Of a DNA stretch of 64,000 bases, positions 44,242 through 53,522 are shown in pieces; the stretch's first letter is position 1, and each line of letters opens with the position of its first letter. The notes under the pieces were generated by a model. It had not been told where the DNA came from and ran no database searches. It was given only the letters and a program-made list of their open reading frames with translations. Both the position numbers and the translations under genes were made by a program. Source of the DNA: MFD09286-c1 sp963701015 (GTDB taxonomy: Bacteria > Bacteroidota > Bacteroidia > Bacteroidales > DTGW01); the NCBI GenBank assembly GCA_963701015.1, contig OY969556.1, positions 1,488,001 to 1,552,000 on the forward strand. The letters are read 5' to 3'.

Positions 44242-45768
44242 CTATGCTGCTCTTTTTGCTAAATTGTGTGCCAACGCTAGTAAGCCCATTTCAATTTCTG
44301 TTTTTAACATTCCTTTAAGTCCAAAACGCTTAAATCCTTTATTAAACTTGATATTGGCAAAAACGGGTTCAACATCAACCCCTCTTTTACTTCGGTAGTA
44401 AAGCCCTTGCTCACTCTTCAAGCGTTCTGATGCTTGGGCCTTTAGTCGGTTTAGATTATGATTAATTTCTATTATTTTATTCTTCTTACTTTTATGACAA
44501 GCTCCACGCAATGGGCATGTACTGCAATTAATAGCTTGGTAACGAGATATTTGTTGCTCAAAACCGTTTTCTGTAACTCGTTTGATTGAGCCAATGTAAT
44601 TCATCGGTTGACCCATTGGACAATAGTAGCAGTTCTTTTCAGAGTTGTAGAATAAATTGCTATTGAGAGAGTTCTTAATTTTGCGTTGATCTTTGTCAAA
44701 ATAGTTAAACTTTATATAAGCGTCTATTTTTGCCTTTTCTAACAATGCGTAATTTTCTTCTGAACCATAACCAGCATCTGCCACAGCTACTTTAGGATAA
44801 TTGTTATACAGGGTGTGGAACTGTTCCAAATGAGGCCTTAATGTGGTTGTATCGGTTGGATTGGGGTGATGGCTATAGTTTACAATATATTGATTATTAG
44901 TGCTTATCTGAACATTATATCCTGGTTTCAACTGACCGTTTTTCATGTGATCTTCTTTCATTCGCATGAAGGTTGCCCCAGGGTCTGTTTTACTATACGA
45001 GTTCCGTTTGCCTAATATCTGCTCTTGCTCCTTGTACTTGTTGAGATTTTGTGGCCAATGTTGGCGAGCGTAATTTAATTTCTGTCTTACTTTCTTGTCA
45101 ACCTTTTTATCAGATAATGCTTGATCTATTTGATTAATAGTCCGTTTTACTTTTTCTGCATCTATTTGGGTAAAGTCAACATTATCTGTATCTTGTAATT
45201 CCTCTTTGGCTAACGATTGGGTATAATCCCATAACTCTTTTAGTTGTGCCACCATTTTCTCCTTATTGGTCTTTATGGAATTGCCCCAAACGAAAGTATA
45301 ACGATTAGCCTTGGATTCTATTTTGGTCCCATCAACATAGATTTCCTGAAGGCTTACATGTCCCGATTCCACTAATAACATGACTACTTGTGCAAATATT
45401 TCTTTTAAAACATTTTTGAGCCTATCACTTCTAAATCGATTAAGTGTATTATGATCAGGGTGGTTCATAGCACTCAGCCACATAAAATGAATGTTCTCTT
45501 TTAAGGCTGTTTCCATTTTACGACTACTATATACATTGTTCAGGTAACTGTATATAAGAACCTTCAGCAACATCCGAGGATGATAGCTTGAGGTGCCACC
45601 TCCTTTATATTGTTTATGCAATGCATCAGCGTTAATACTGTCAATGACTTTGTTTACAACCCGAACTGGATGGTTTGCATCTATGAACTCCTCCAGTGAT
45701 GGGGGAAGTAACATGATTTGATTGGGACTGTAGTCTTTAAAAACTACTTTTGATCTTTGGTTATACAT
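44242..45768 (-). CDS. IS1182-family transposase
   Basis: DDE transposase. The N-terminal DUF772-like domain (20-125) contains HPVRVVNKVID and SYHPRMLLKVLIYSYLNNVY. Catalytic residues are Asp146 (IYVDGTKIESKANRYTF), Asp331 (VADAGYGSEENY) and Glu467 (VEPVFANIKFNKGFKRFGLKG). A zinc-ribbon-like set of cysteines lies between (CYYCPMG 380-386, CSTCPLRGAC 415-424). Length 508 is full, with no frameshift, so the element is probably still functional. Confidence 0.95.
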   Translation of the reverse strand: MYNQRSKVVFKDYSPNQIMLLPPSLEEFIDANHPVRVVNKVIDSINADALHKQYKGGGTSSYHPRMLLKVLIYSYLNNVYSSRKMETALKENIHFMWLSAMNHPDHNTLNRFRSDRLKNVLKEIFAQVVMLLVESGHVSLQEIYVDGTKIESKANRYTFVWGNSIKTNKEKMVAQLKELWDYTQSLAKEELQDTDNVDFTQIDAEKVKRTINQIDQALSDKKVDKKVRQKLNYARQHWPQNLNKYKEQEQILGKRNSYSKTDPGATFMRMKEDHMKNGQLKPGYNVQISTNNQYIVNYSHHPNPTDTTTLRPHLEQFHTLYNNYPKVAVADAGYGSEENYALLEKAKIDAYIKFNYFDKDQRKIKNSLNSNLFYNSEKNCYYCPMGQPMNYIGSIKRVTENGFEQQISRYQAINCSTCPLRGACHKSKKNKIIEINHNLNRLKAQASERLKSEQGLYYRSKRGVDVEPVFANIKFNKGFKRFGLKGMLKTEIEMGLLALAHNLAKRAA

Positions 45769-45865
45769 GTCTCATACTTTTGATAATGAGACAACTAAAC
45801 AAGATAAATGATTAAATTAATGAGCCTTTTTTATGAACTTTTTATTAACAAAAAAAGGTGCCTCG

Positions 45866-45882
45866 ACTTTTGAGACACCTTC
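45866..45882 (-). repeat. IS1182 right terminal inverted repeat
   Basis: Minus-strand GAAGGTGTCTCAAAAGT matches the left repeat at 14 of 17 positions. AAGGTG (45855-45860) pairs with CACCTT (45876-45881), and a T-run follows, giving a terminator-like hairpin at this end too. Confidence 0.8.
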
Positions 45883-45903
45883 TTTTTTTATTCGATATAA
45901 CGA

Positions 45904-48051
45904 TCAATTAGCCATTATACCACGATTTTCCAACATTGGTTTAATATCAGGTTTATGTCCACAGAAATTATAGAACATTTTATTGTAATCTTCTGTATTA
46001 CCTCTTGACAAAATCATATCTCGAAATCGTTGTCCGTTAGCCCTGGTCATTCCGCCATGGTTTTTAAACCAACTGAATGCATCGTCGTCCAGCATTTCGG
46101 TCCATGAATAGGCGTAATAACCTGCAGCATATCCATTGCCCCAAATGTGTAGAAAGTAACTTGAACGGTATCGTGGAGGTACCTGAGGAAGATTAAGTTT
46201 CGTACTTTTTAATGCATTGGCTTCAAAATCATCAACTGATTTTATTGAATCACCGGCCGGAATAGTATGCCATTCCATATCAAGGTCGGCTGCAGCAAGT
46301 ATTTCTGTAAATGCATAACCCTGATTAAATTTCTGTGATTTTTTAATTTTTTCGACCAGTTCCTGCGGCATTGTTTTCTTTGTTTTATAATGCAAAGCAT
46401 AATGTTGAAATACTTTTGGCTCAAGAGCCCAATGTTCATTAAACTGTGAAGGGAATTCAACAAAATCCCTGGCTACGTAAGTACCCGATATACTTGGGTA
46501 TGTTTGATCGGCAAAAAAACCATGCAAGGCATGTCCAAATTCATGGAACATTGTAATTACATCATCAAAACTAATTAATGCAGGTTCACCTGGTGCCGGT
46601 TTTGTAAAGTTGCAAACATTGTAAATAGCTGGTTTTGTACCCAGTAATTTTGATTGGTCAACTACATTATTCATCCATGCCCCACCTGATTTATTATCAC
46701 GCTTGAAATAGTCGCAATAAAATAATCCGAGTTCACTGCTATCTTTGTCATATACTGTGTAAACACGCATATCGCTGTTGTAAACCGGAATGTCAGTCCT
46801 GCGTTTGAATGTTAATCCATACAATTGATTGGCAGCATAAAATACACCATTTTCTAACACATTAAATAATTCAAAATAGGGTTTAACCTCATTTTCATCA
46901 AGATCATACTTAGTTCTTCGTACTTTTTCAGCGTAATAATTCCAATCATAAGGTTGTAAATCAAAACCGCCATTTTCTTTATTAATTACTGACTGAAGTT
47001 CTGTAGCTTCTTTACGGGCCTTGGCTGTCGCAGCAGGTATCAATTGCTTCAGGAAAGTTTGTACAACTTCAGGGGTTTTGGCCATTTGATCCTGTAAGTT
47101 CCAGGCAGCATAATTAGGGAACCCAAGAAGTTTTGCTTTTTCAGCACGTATTTCAGCCAATCTTATAATTGCGGCACGAGTGTCATTCGCGTCACCTTTC
47201 TCTGCCCTGTTCCATGATGCTTCAAATAATAGACGACGAGTTTCCCGGTTTTCCAATGATTGCAAAGCTGGTTGCTGAGTTGTATTTTGCAATGGTAATA
47301 GCCATTTTCCTTTTTTCCCGGCAGCTTCAGCATCTTGTGCGGCAGAATTCAATGCTCCTTCAGTAAAACCCTTTAAAGCATCCTTGTTATCAACTAGAAA
47401 TGCACCAGCTTTCGCAGCTGCTAATAATTGATTGGTAAATTTGGCACTTAAACCAGCTTCATCTTCATTGAGTTTTTTTAATTTGGTTTTATTATCAGAT
47501 GATAGATTTGCTCCGGCACGGATAAATTGGGTTTGATAATATTCAAGTAAGCGTGCTGATTCTTTATCAAATTTAAGCTCTTCTTTTTTTTGGTATAAAA
47601 TTTTGAATCTTTCATATAGCTTTTGGTTCAGAAAAATTGCATCCTGAAGTGCTGCTAGTTTTGGAGCAATTTTTTCATTCAGTTTTTGCAAAATTGTATC
47701 AGTATTTGCACTTGAAAGCATACTGAAAACTTCATTTACCCTGTGAAGTAGTTGACCACTCTTTTCCAGGGCTATCATTGTATTTTCAAAAGTAGGAGGC
47801 TCCGAGTTTTCTACAATTTTGTCAATCTCTAGCAATTGTTCTTTGATTCCCTCTTCAAATGCAGGTTCAAAATCGCCATCTTTAATTTTTGTAAAATCAG
47901 GTGCCTGAAATGGTAAAGTACTGGCATGTATGAATGGATTTGATGCCAGATCTTTTGCTTTTCCCATAGTTTTATTTCGTTCAGAATTTAAGTTGCATGC
48001 TGCTAAAAATATTAGGAGTATGCCCGATGCTAATATTGATAACTTTTTCAT
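45904..48051 (-). CDS. M3-family zinc metallopeptidase lipoprotein (Dcp-like)
   Basis: Peptidyl-dipeptidase/oligopeptidase. Lipobox LAAC (Cys19) makes it a membrane-anchored periplasmic lipoprotein, whereas E. coli Dcp is not lipidated. The zinc site is HEFGH with His503, Glu504, His507 and a third ligand Glu532 (DFVEFPSQFNEHW). The M3 fold covers residues 55-710 with the active-site neighbour FNQGYAFTEILAAADLD. Length 715 is typical. It follows the rubrerythrin-like gene after 4 bases; the IS1182 element ends 21 bases past its stop. Confidence 0.93.
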   Translation of the reverse strand: MKKLSILASGILLIFLAACNLNSERNKTMGKAKDLASNPFIHASTLPFQAPDFTKIKDGDFEPAFEEGIKEQLLEIDKIVENSEPPTFENTMIALEKSGQLLHRVNEVFSMLSSANTDTILQKLNEKIAPKLAALQDAIFLNQKLYERFKILYQKKEELKFDKESARLLEYYQTQFIRAGANLSSDNKTKLKKLNEDEAGLSAKFTNQLLAAAKAGAFLVDNKDALKGFTEGALNSAAQDAEAAGKKGKWLLPLQNTTQQPALQSLENRETRRLLFEASWNRAEKGDANDTRAAIIRLAEIRAEKAKLLGFPNYAAWNLQDQMAKTPEVVQTFLKQLIPAATAKARKEATELQSVINKENGGFDLQPYDWNYYAEKVRRTKYDLDENEVKPYFELFNVLENGVFYAANQLYGLTFKRRTDIPVYNSDMRVYTVYDKDSSELGLFYCDYFKRDNKSGGAWMNNVVDQSKLLGTKPAIYNVCNFTKPAPGEPALISFDDVITMFHEFGHALHGFFADQTYPSISGTYVARDFVEFPSQFNEHWALEPKVFQHYALHYKTKKTMPQELVEKIKKSQKFNQGYAFTEILAAADLDMEWHTIPAGDSIKSVDDFEANALKSTKLNLPQVPPRYRSSYFLHIWGNGYAAGYYAYSWTEMLDDDAFSWFKNHGGMTRANGQRFRDMILSRGNTEDYNKMFYNFCGHKPDIKPMLENRGIMAN

Positions 48052-48055
48052 TTTT

Positions 48056-48526
48056 TCAATTGATTTTATAATTTCTATTTTTATATTCTATAATCCTTTT
48101 AGCATGGTCTTTATCAGCCCTGTTTAAAAGTTTGAATAAATTTATTGCCCTATCGGAATTCGAATATTCCAGTAATTTTTGATACTTAAACTCAATAGCT
48201 GAATTTTCTAATTCAAGTGCAATATTAAAAGCATTTTCTTTTGATGGATTATTATTAAACGAATCAACTTTTAATTTAAACGTGTTATTTATATTTATTA
48301 ATTCTTCAATATCAACAGAGAATAATTCTTCGGGAAAAGCATTTACTTTATAAAATAGTTTTTCGCTTTCAATAAGTGCTGCATGATTTTTTTCTTCAAG
48401 GCTTAAAGTCCACCAGAATAATCTATCGTCAGTAAAATTTTTGCTAAACAGTACATATATTTCTGCTAAATTGTTTTCAATTTTAATTGCTTCTTCAAAA
48501 TATCTATTAATATCGCCTTTTATCAC
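48056..48526 (-). CDS. Rubrerythrin/ferritin-like diiron protein
   Basis: Small four-helix diiron protein. Candidate iron ligands are Glu22 (NNLAEIY), Glu45 and His48 (EEKNH), Glu107 and Glu112 (ELENSAIEF), and Asp138-His141 (DKDH), matching the two ExxH-type half-sites of the family. There is no rubredoxin domain, so it is not a classical rubrerythrin. Such proteins detoxify peroxide or manage iron in anaerobes and microaerophiles. Its close spacing to the M3 peptidase gene suggests cotranscription. Confidence 0.75.
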   Translation of the reverse strand: MIKGDINRYFEEAIKIENNLAEIYVLFSKNFTDDRLFWWTLSLEEKNHAALIESEKLFYKVNAFPEELFSVDIEELININNTFKLKVDSFNNNPSKENAFNIALELENSAIEFKYQKLLEYSNSDRAINLFKLLNRADKDHAKRIIEYKNRNYKIN

Positions 48527-48649
48527 TTTTATTAATTTTTATTATAAACAAAGTAAAATGAAAAAATATATTAAATTGAAAAAAAGTTATTATTTAAAAA
48601 TAATGAATTTCAATAATTTCTACGTTTTATACCTATTTAATTAAATAAT

Positions 48650-48805
48650 TTATTCAGTTTTTTCGGAATTATTTTCAACATCAATTTTCACATCACGAGC
48701 TCTAATTACTTTCCCTTTCAAAATACATTTACCAATAGCTGGGCGGCAATCGCCCTTTTGCAAATTACAGACGCCTTCGGAAAAATGACTGCAGTCGAAA
48801 CTTAT
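48650..48805 (-). CDS. Cys-rich mini-ORF without a standard start codon
   Basis: Reading on in frame past the stop of the gene at 48806 gives 51 codons starting ATA-AGT: FDCSHFSEGVCNLQKGDC (residues 3-20), then RPAIGKCILKGKVIRA and a charged tail to a TAA at 48652-48650. Cys5, Cys13, Cys20 and Cys27 have the spacing of a zinc or iron-sulfur knuckle. The residue pattern is clearly protein-like, yet no ATG, GTG or TTG precedes the cysteines. Likely explanations: an ATG that mutated or was misread to ATA (stop and start would then be adjacent, TAA-ATG), AUA initiation, or readthrough. Family not recognised. Confidence 0.5.
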   Translation of the reverse strand: MSFDCSHFSEGVCNLQKGDCRPAIGKCILKGKVIRARDVKIDVENNSEKTE

Positions 48806-49732
48806 TTATTTTTTAATTAAATTTCTCGTATATGAAACCAATTCCGAATTTCCAACCTCTGGTTTAATATTTGTTGGCAGTTCACGTAAATACCATTTAA
48901 TTTTCCAGATTGAAGTTTCATTGGGTTTTAATTCTGTGTACGGAACCTGGTTTTCAAGCTCAATAAAAGAATGTTCTTTGGTAAGCCAGTATTCAATTTC
49001 TTTTTCACCAGGAGCCTGTTGAGATATTGGTAAATCATTGAATGATTTGACAAAAAGAATATTTTTGTCGTTTAAAAATGCTGACCAACCTTCTTTACCG
49101 TCGCTGAACATTTTTTTGTATCCTTTTTGACGATTGCTATGTTTGTACCAGGCAATACCATATTGTTTTGAAAAATATTGACCTAATGGGCCGGTAATAG
49201 CAGAATCACCAAAGGGAAAAAATATGAGACCTTCTGCCGGGACGCGCGATAATTCCCATAATGCAAATGAAACAGGCTTTTCTGAAGAATTGGTCATTTC
49301 ATATAAAATGGTTATAGAAGTATCTATATCATTGGCAATGAATGTTTTTTTGAAAATCAAGCCGGTTAAACTGTCTTTTTTACTGGTTAGAATGATTTTG
49401 TTACCATCAATTCCTCCTGAATATTTATCATCGCATAAAGTTGCCAAGGGTGGCCATTTCCAAAAACTTTGCGGACTTGGCCAAAGTGTACTTCCTAAAA
49501 TATCTTTTTTATCGGAGCGATCGACAAACAAAACCTCATTGTTATTTAGTTTAAATGAAGAAATCCTACCTGCGAAATTAGGATCAACTTCAAAATAAAT
49601 ATTTGCAAATTGAAAAAAGTAAAGCCCATTTTTTGTTTGGGGCTGAACATTTTGTGCAAATGTTGGGTGAAACATGGACATAATCCAAAAAAAATTAAAA
49701 GAAATAATATGTAAAATAATTTTTGTTCCCAT
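48806..49732 (-). CDS. DUF4380-like secreted protein
   Basis: Exported protein of a mutarotase-like beta fold, family function unknown. The start at 49732 gives a signal peptide (MGTKIILHIISFNFFWIMSMFHPTFAQ; h-region then TFAQ); the ATG at 49759 adds nine residues and overlaps phoH by 14 bases. Motifs: FEVDPNFAGRISSFKLNNNE, GSTLWPSPQSFWKWPP and SFALWELSRVPAEGLIFFPF, consistent with DUF4380. Enzymatic role in carbohydrate chemistry is plausible but unproven. It is downstream of phoH and its stop leads into a Cys-rich mini-ORF in the same frame. Confidence 0.72.
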   Translation of the reverse strand: MGTKIILHIISFNFFWIMSMFHPTFAQNVQPQTKNGLYFFQFANIYFEVDPNFAGRISSFKLNNNEVLFVDRSDKKDILGSTLWPSPQSFWKWPPLATLCDDKYSGGIDGNKIILTSKKDSLTGLIFKKTFIANDIDTSITILYEMTNSSEKPVSFALWELSRVPAEGLIFFPFGDSAITGPLGQYFSKQYGIAWYKHSNRQKGYKKMFSDGKEGWSAFLNDKNILFVKSFNDLPISQQAPGEKEIEYWLTKEHSFIELENQVPYTELKPNETSIWKIKWYLRELPTNIKPEVGNSELVSYTRNLIKK

Positions 49733-49745
49733 ACAATTTAAATTT

Positions 49746-50702
49746 TTATTGTTCACCAATCTGAGCTTTTTCGTAAGCTTCTACAATATATTTTACAAGT
49801 CGGTGACGTATTATATCGCGTTGGTCAAATTCAACAATGGATATTCCTTTAATACCTTTTAGAATTTGTAAAGCATAAATTAAACCGCTCGATTTTTTAT
49901 TTGGTAAGTCAATTTGAGTAAGGTCACCTGTAACCACGAATTTTGCATTTTTCCCCATACGGGTTAAAAACATTTTTAGTTGGTTAATTGTGGCGTTCTG
50001 TGCTTCGTCTAAAATTACAAAGGCATGATCGAGTGTTCGCCCGCGCATAAAAGCAATAGGAGCTATTTGAATAGTGCCTTCTTCCAACAGGGTATTTAGT
50101 TTTTTAACCGGAATCATATCGTGAAGCGCATCATATAAAGGTATTAAATAAGGATCGAGCTTATCTTTTATATCGCCTGGTAAAAAACCCAGCTTTTCAC
50201 CCGCTTCAACTGCTGGGCGGGTAAGTACAATTCTTTTTACTTCTTTATCGCGTAAGGCTCTTACTGCTAAAGCAATTGCTGTATAAGTTTTTCCTGTACC
50301 TGCTGGTCCAACTGCAAATAAAAGGTCGTTGTTAACTGATTCATCAGTTAATTTCAATTGATTTACAGTTTTAGCTTTAATAACTTTTCCACTGTGGCCA
50401 TAAATAAGTACATCTTTATCAACTTCTTCTGATTTTAAACCTTGTTTTCCACTGGGGAAAAGCAATTCATTTACTTCATCAACCGATAAACTCTGATATT
50501 TCTGATAATAATTTATAAGATATTGTAGTTTGTCTTCAAAATAATCAATTCCGTTTTTATCGCCCAAAACCTTAATTTCATCACCACGCGCAACTAATCG
50601 AAGTTTAGGAAATGCACTTTTTATAAGTTCAAAAGTTGCATTATTTACCCCATATAATAACAATGGATCTATTCCTTCTAAATATATAAGCTTTTCAAAC
50701 AT
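49746..50702 (-). CDS. phoH: PhoH-family ATPase
   Basis: Cytoplasmic P-loop ATPase of the PhoH/YbeZ type, linked to RNA metabolism together with YbeY. Walker A is GPAGTGKT (132-139), the conserved TRPAVEAGEKLGFLPGD lies near 160-176, Walker B is ILDEAQN near 232-238, and TGDLTQIDLP near 258-267. An N-terminal KH-like region covers 1-100. Length 318 is normal. The 14-base overlap with an upstream start of the next gene vanishes if that gene begins at 49732. Confidence 0.95.
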   Translation of the reverse strand: MFEKLIYLEGIDPLLLYGVNNATFELIKSAFPKLRLVARGDEIKVLGDKNGIDYFEDKLQYLINYYQKYQSLSVDEVNELLFPSGKQGLKSEEVDKDVLIYGHSGKVIKAKTVNQLKLTDESVNNDLLFAVGPAGTGKTYTAIALAVRALRDKEVKRIVLTRPAVEAGEKLGFLPGDIKDKLDPYLIPLYDALHDMIPVKKLNTLLEEGTIQIAPIAFMRGRTLDHAFVILDEAQNATINQLKMFLTRMGKNAKFVVTGDLTQIDLPNKKSSGLIYALQILKGIKGISIVEFDQRDIIRHRLVKYIVEAYEKAQIGEQ

Positions 50703-50826
50703 AAATTATGGTTGATATTTTTTACTTTTGGCTTGCACAAAGTAACAAAATCAATAAGCAAAGTGCAAATTATGCAAAGCCTTTAAATTAGCCGAATGAA
50801 TTCATTTTATAATAGAAATTAAATCG

Positions 50827-51630
50827 ATGGCAATTATCACTCTCATAACCGATTGGCATGAAGGCGATCATTATTTGAGCGCTTTAAAAGGCAAGCTTAT
50901 GGGATTAATGCCAGAATTGCAAATTATAGATATTTCACATCAATTGCCTTCCTTTGCCTATATAAAAGCTTCTTTTATTTTACGCAATTGTTACAGGTCA
51001 TTTCCTAAAGGTACAGTTCATATTGTTGGTGTAAATAGTGAAGCTACTCCTGCAAATCCTCATATTGCTGTTTTACATGATGGGCAATACTTTATTGGCG
51101 CTGATAATGGAATATTCGGACTTATGTTTCATTCTAAACCAGACAAAATAATTGAAATTGAACATACTGCTATTACAACTTTCCCTGAATACGACATATT
51201 TGCTGATGCAGCAGTTTATTTATTAAAAGATGGAAATATTGATAAATTGGGAAAACTTAGGAGTGAATTGTTTTTACCATCTCCGCTTTTAGCAACTTTT
51301 GATGAATCGGTAATAAATGGAAGCATTATTTTCATTGATTCATTTAGCAATGCTATAACAAATATTACCCGTGAAATTTTTGAAAGGGTAGGAAAGGGGC
51401 GCCGTTTTGAAGTGCTTGTGCAAAGTAATTATTATAAAATTAAAAAAATTAATAAGTTGTATAACGAAACGCCTAACGGCGAATTATTAGCTTTATTCAA
51501 TTCATCTGGAATGCTTGAAATAGCAATAAATAAAGGCAATGCTGCTGAATTATTAAGCCTTTCATTAAATTCTACAGTAAGGGTGAAATTTTATAATGCA
51601 GATGAAAGGGATAATCTGAAATTAATTTAG
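50827..51630 (+). CDS. SAM hydroxide adenosyltransferase (DUF62)
   Basis: Member of the fluorinase/SAM hydrolase fold; bacterial non-fluorinating members split S-adenosylmethionine to adenosine and methionine using water. Motifs: LITDWHEGDHYLSALKGKL (6-24), IDISHQLPSF, VHIVGVNSEA, GADNGIFGL (about 98-106) and FIDSFSNAITN. Length 267 is normal. Cytoplasmic, single gene; a TACTTTTG (-7-like) box at 50723-50730 lies about 97 bases upstream. Confidence 0.9.
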   Translation: MAIITLITDWHEGDHYLSALKGKLMGLMPELQIIDISHQLPSFAYIKASFILRNCYRSFPKGTVHIVGVNSEATPANPHIAVLHDGQYFIGADNGIFGLMFHSKPDKIIEIEHTAITTFPEYDIFADAAVYLLKDGNIDKLGKLRSELFLPSPLLATFDESVINGSIIFIDSFSNAITNITREIFERVGKGRRFEVLVQSNYYKIKKINKLYNETPNGELLALFNSSGMLEIAINKGNAAELLSLSLNSTVRVKFYNADERDNLKLI

Positions 51631-51760
51631 GAATTATTATCTTTAAAGTTTAATATTAAGTTAATTTGCCAAAATACTAAAATACACTTTATAGAGTTTA
51701 ATGAAATTAGGTTTCATTTTGCGAAATAAATTTTTTGCCTGTTTCTATAAAACTTAAACT

Positions 51761-53509
51761 ATGTTTTCAAAGCTTAGCGATTTTAAAGTAGATATTAAAA
51801 ACATAAAGTTTATAACCGACGATGGCAAAGTTTTACCAAAAACAGCTATTGTAACTTTTGATGAGCCCGATAAAATGGGCAAAAAAGTTGAACTTTTTGG
51901 ATATCTTGATACTGATGCCATTTACAAACTTATTGATGACGGCAAAGAAATTTGTTTAGATTATTGTTTCGTTGATAAATTCTCAATTTCAGAGTATCGA
52001 AATTCGAAAGAATTAGGCAAAAAGGACTATGTTAAGCTGAAACATTTATCGGCCAAAAATGCTTTCTTTCACTCTCTTATAAAAATTGATTTTTCGTTTA
52101 CCGAAATTGAAAATGGAAATATAAGTTTCGAAAATGCTTGTTTTGCTAAAGGCGATTTGTCATTTAATTCAACACGTTTTCCCGAAGGAAGCATTTCCTT
52201 TGCCTATGCAATGTTTAATTGCGATGTTGTTGATTTTGCAAATATTTCATGCAATTCAGGTGAGGTTACTTTCAAAAATGCCATATTTAATAAAGGTTTT
52301 AAAGATTTTCAATATGCCGATTTTGGAACTGGCAATGTAACATTTATTAATACTGAATTTAATAATGGCGATGTGTCTTTTATCAATTCAGTTTTTGGCG
52401 ATGGTGAACTTTCTTTTAAAGTTGCCAGGTTTGGAACTGGTAAAAAAGATTTTCACTATGCTAAATTCGGTAATGGTGATATAAGTTTTGAAAGAACCGA
52501 ATTTGGTGACGGCCGCGTTGATTTCAGGAAAGTTGAATTTAACCATTGCAAAGTAAATTTTAACCGTGCTATTTTTGGCAATGGAGGTTTGACTTTTGAA
52601 GGTAGTGAGCTAAAATCAGGTAAATTTAATTTCAAAAAAGTGCAAACCGGAGATGGAGGATTTGATTTCTCAATTGCGGAATTTGAGAATGCCGAAGCAT
52701 ATTTTGATGGATCGGTATTTGGAAAAGGCTCTATGAATTTTATAAATTCAAAATTTATTAAACTATCATTAAAATCATGCCATTTAGACAATTATACCGA
52801 TTTAAGATTAGCTAAAGCCGAAATGCTTGATATTTCTGATACTATTGTTCGCGATATAATTGATTTGAAACCATATGATTTTCCTGTAAATATTGGAACA
52901 ATTGATTTTGAAGGATTGCGATTAATTGGTCGGATATATATAGGATGGAACGAAAATAATGTAAAATCTCTTATTGAAACACAATCATATACCACTGAAC
53001 GCAGTAAAGGAGAGCAGTTTAGAACATTGAAACAAAATTTTAATGTTACCGGTCATTATATTGATGAAGATGAAGCTTATGTGATGTTTAAAAGATATGA
53101 GTCTCTTGCTGTCTTACATGAGTCTATTGAAAGTAAAAAAATTTCTGCCATTTGGCAATATCCTAATTATTCTTTTAAATGGCTTGTTTTCGATAAAATA
53201 GGATTATATGCTACATCTCCCGGCAGAGTGCTTTTAAGCGTAGTATTCTTTTGGATGACTTTTGGTTTTATATATTTTATAGTTCAATTAACAGGTTTGG
53301 GCAGAACAGCTTCTTCCGTTGGAAACCCTGATCATATATCTTTTTTTGCCCAATCTTTTTATCACAGTGCTATAACATTTTTCACCATCGGTTATGGTGA
53401 TGTTTATCCAATGGGAATGAGCCGCATTTTTTCCGCAATGGAAGGTTTTATGGGAGTGTTTATGATGTCGTATTTTACAGTTGCTTTTGTTCGGAAAATT
53501 CTCAGATAA
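51761..53509 (+). CDS. Two-TM potassium channel fused to a 12-residue-repeat beta domain
   Basis: Residues 1-110 are an alpha/beta lead-in. From Phe111 to 338 there are 19 uninterrupted 12-residue repeats, consensus F-x-x-A-x-F-G-x-G-x-V/I-S/T/D. The lead Phe stands at 111, 123, 135 and every 12th residue to 327. Residues 340-480 are a helical linker (EQFRTLKQNFNVTGHYIDED). A pore domain follows: TM1 about 488-510, pore helix and selectivity filter TIGYGD (542-547), TM2 about 555-578. The filter implies K+ selectivity, and the repeat block probably forms a cytoplasmic beta-solenoid, related to but distinct from pentapeptide repeats (period 5). What the repeats bind or sense is unknown. It is monocistronic, between the SAM hydrolase gene and a convergent ABC transporter gene. 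Confidence 0.9.
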   Translation: MFSKLSDFKVDIKNIKFITDDGKVLPKTAIVTFDEPDKMGKKVELFGYLDTDAIYKLIDDGKEICLDYCFVDKFSISEYRNSKELGKKDYVKLKHLSAKNAFFHSLIKIDFSFTEIENGNISFENACFAKGDLSFNSTRFPEGSISFAYAMFNCDVVDFANISCNSGEVTFKNAIFNKGFKDFQYADFGTGNVTFINTEFNNGDVSFINSVFGDGELSFKVARFGTGKKDFHYAKFGNGDISFERTEFGDGRVDFRKVEFNHCKVNFNRAIFGNGGLTFEGSELKSGKFNFKKVQTGDGGFDFSIAEFENAEAYFDGSVFGKGSMNFINSKFIKLSLKSCHLDNYTDLRLAKAEMLDISDTIVRDIIDLKPYDFPVNIGTIDFEGLRLIGRIYIGWNENNVKSLIETQSYTTERSKGEQFRTLKQNFNVTGHYIDEDEAYVMFKRYESLAVLHESIESKKISAIWQYPNYSFKWLVFDKIGLYATSPGRVLLSVVFFWMTFGFIYFIVQLTGLGRTASSVGNPDHISFFAQSFYHSAITFFTIGYGDVYPMGMSRIFSAMEGFMGVFMMSYFTVAFVRKILR

Positions 53510-53522
53510 ATAGTTTTTGCTA

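Larger units (their letters stand above)
44055..45882 (-). mobile_element. IS1182-family insertion sequence (complete)
   Basis: An approximately 1.83-kb element with one transposase gene on the minus strand and 17-bp imperfect terminal inverted repeats (14/17 identical) whose shared core is GTCTCAAAAGT. Outside both ends are A/T runs that extend the symmetry, so the exact edges may be a few bases farther out. No target duplication could be confirmed. It is inserted downstream of the metal-ligand-rich gene and 21 bases past the end of the M3 peptidase gene. Confidence 0.88.

Noticed and set aside
39913..46000. Direct repeats marking an integrated island
   Set aside because: No second copy of the tRNA 3' end and no integrase gene were found by eye.
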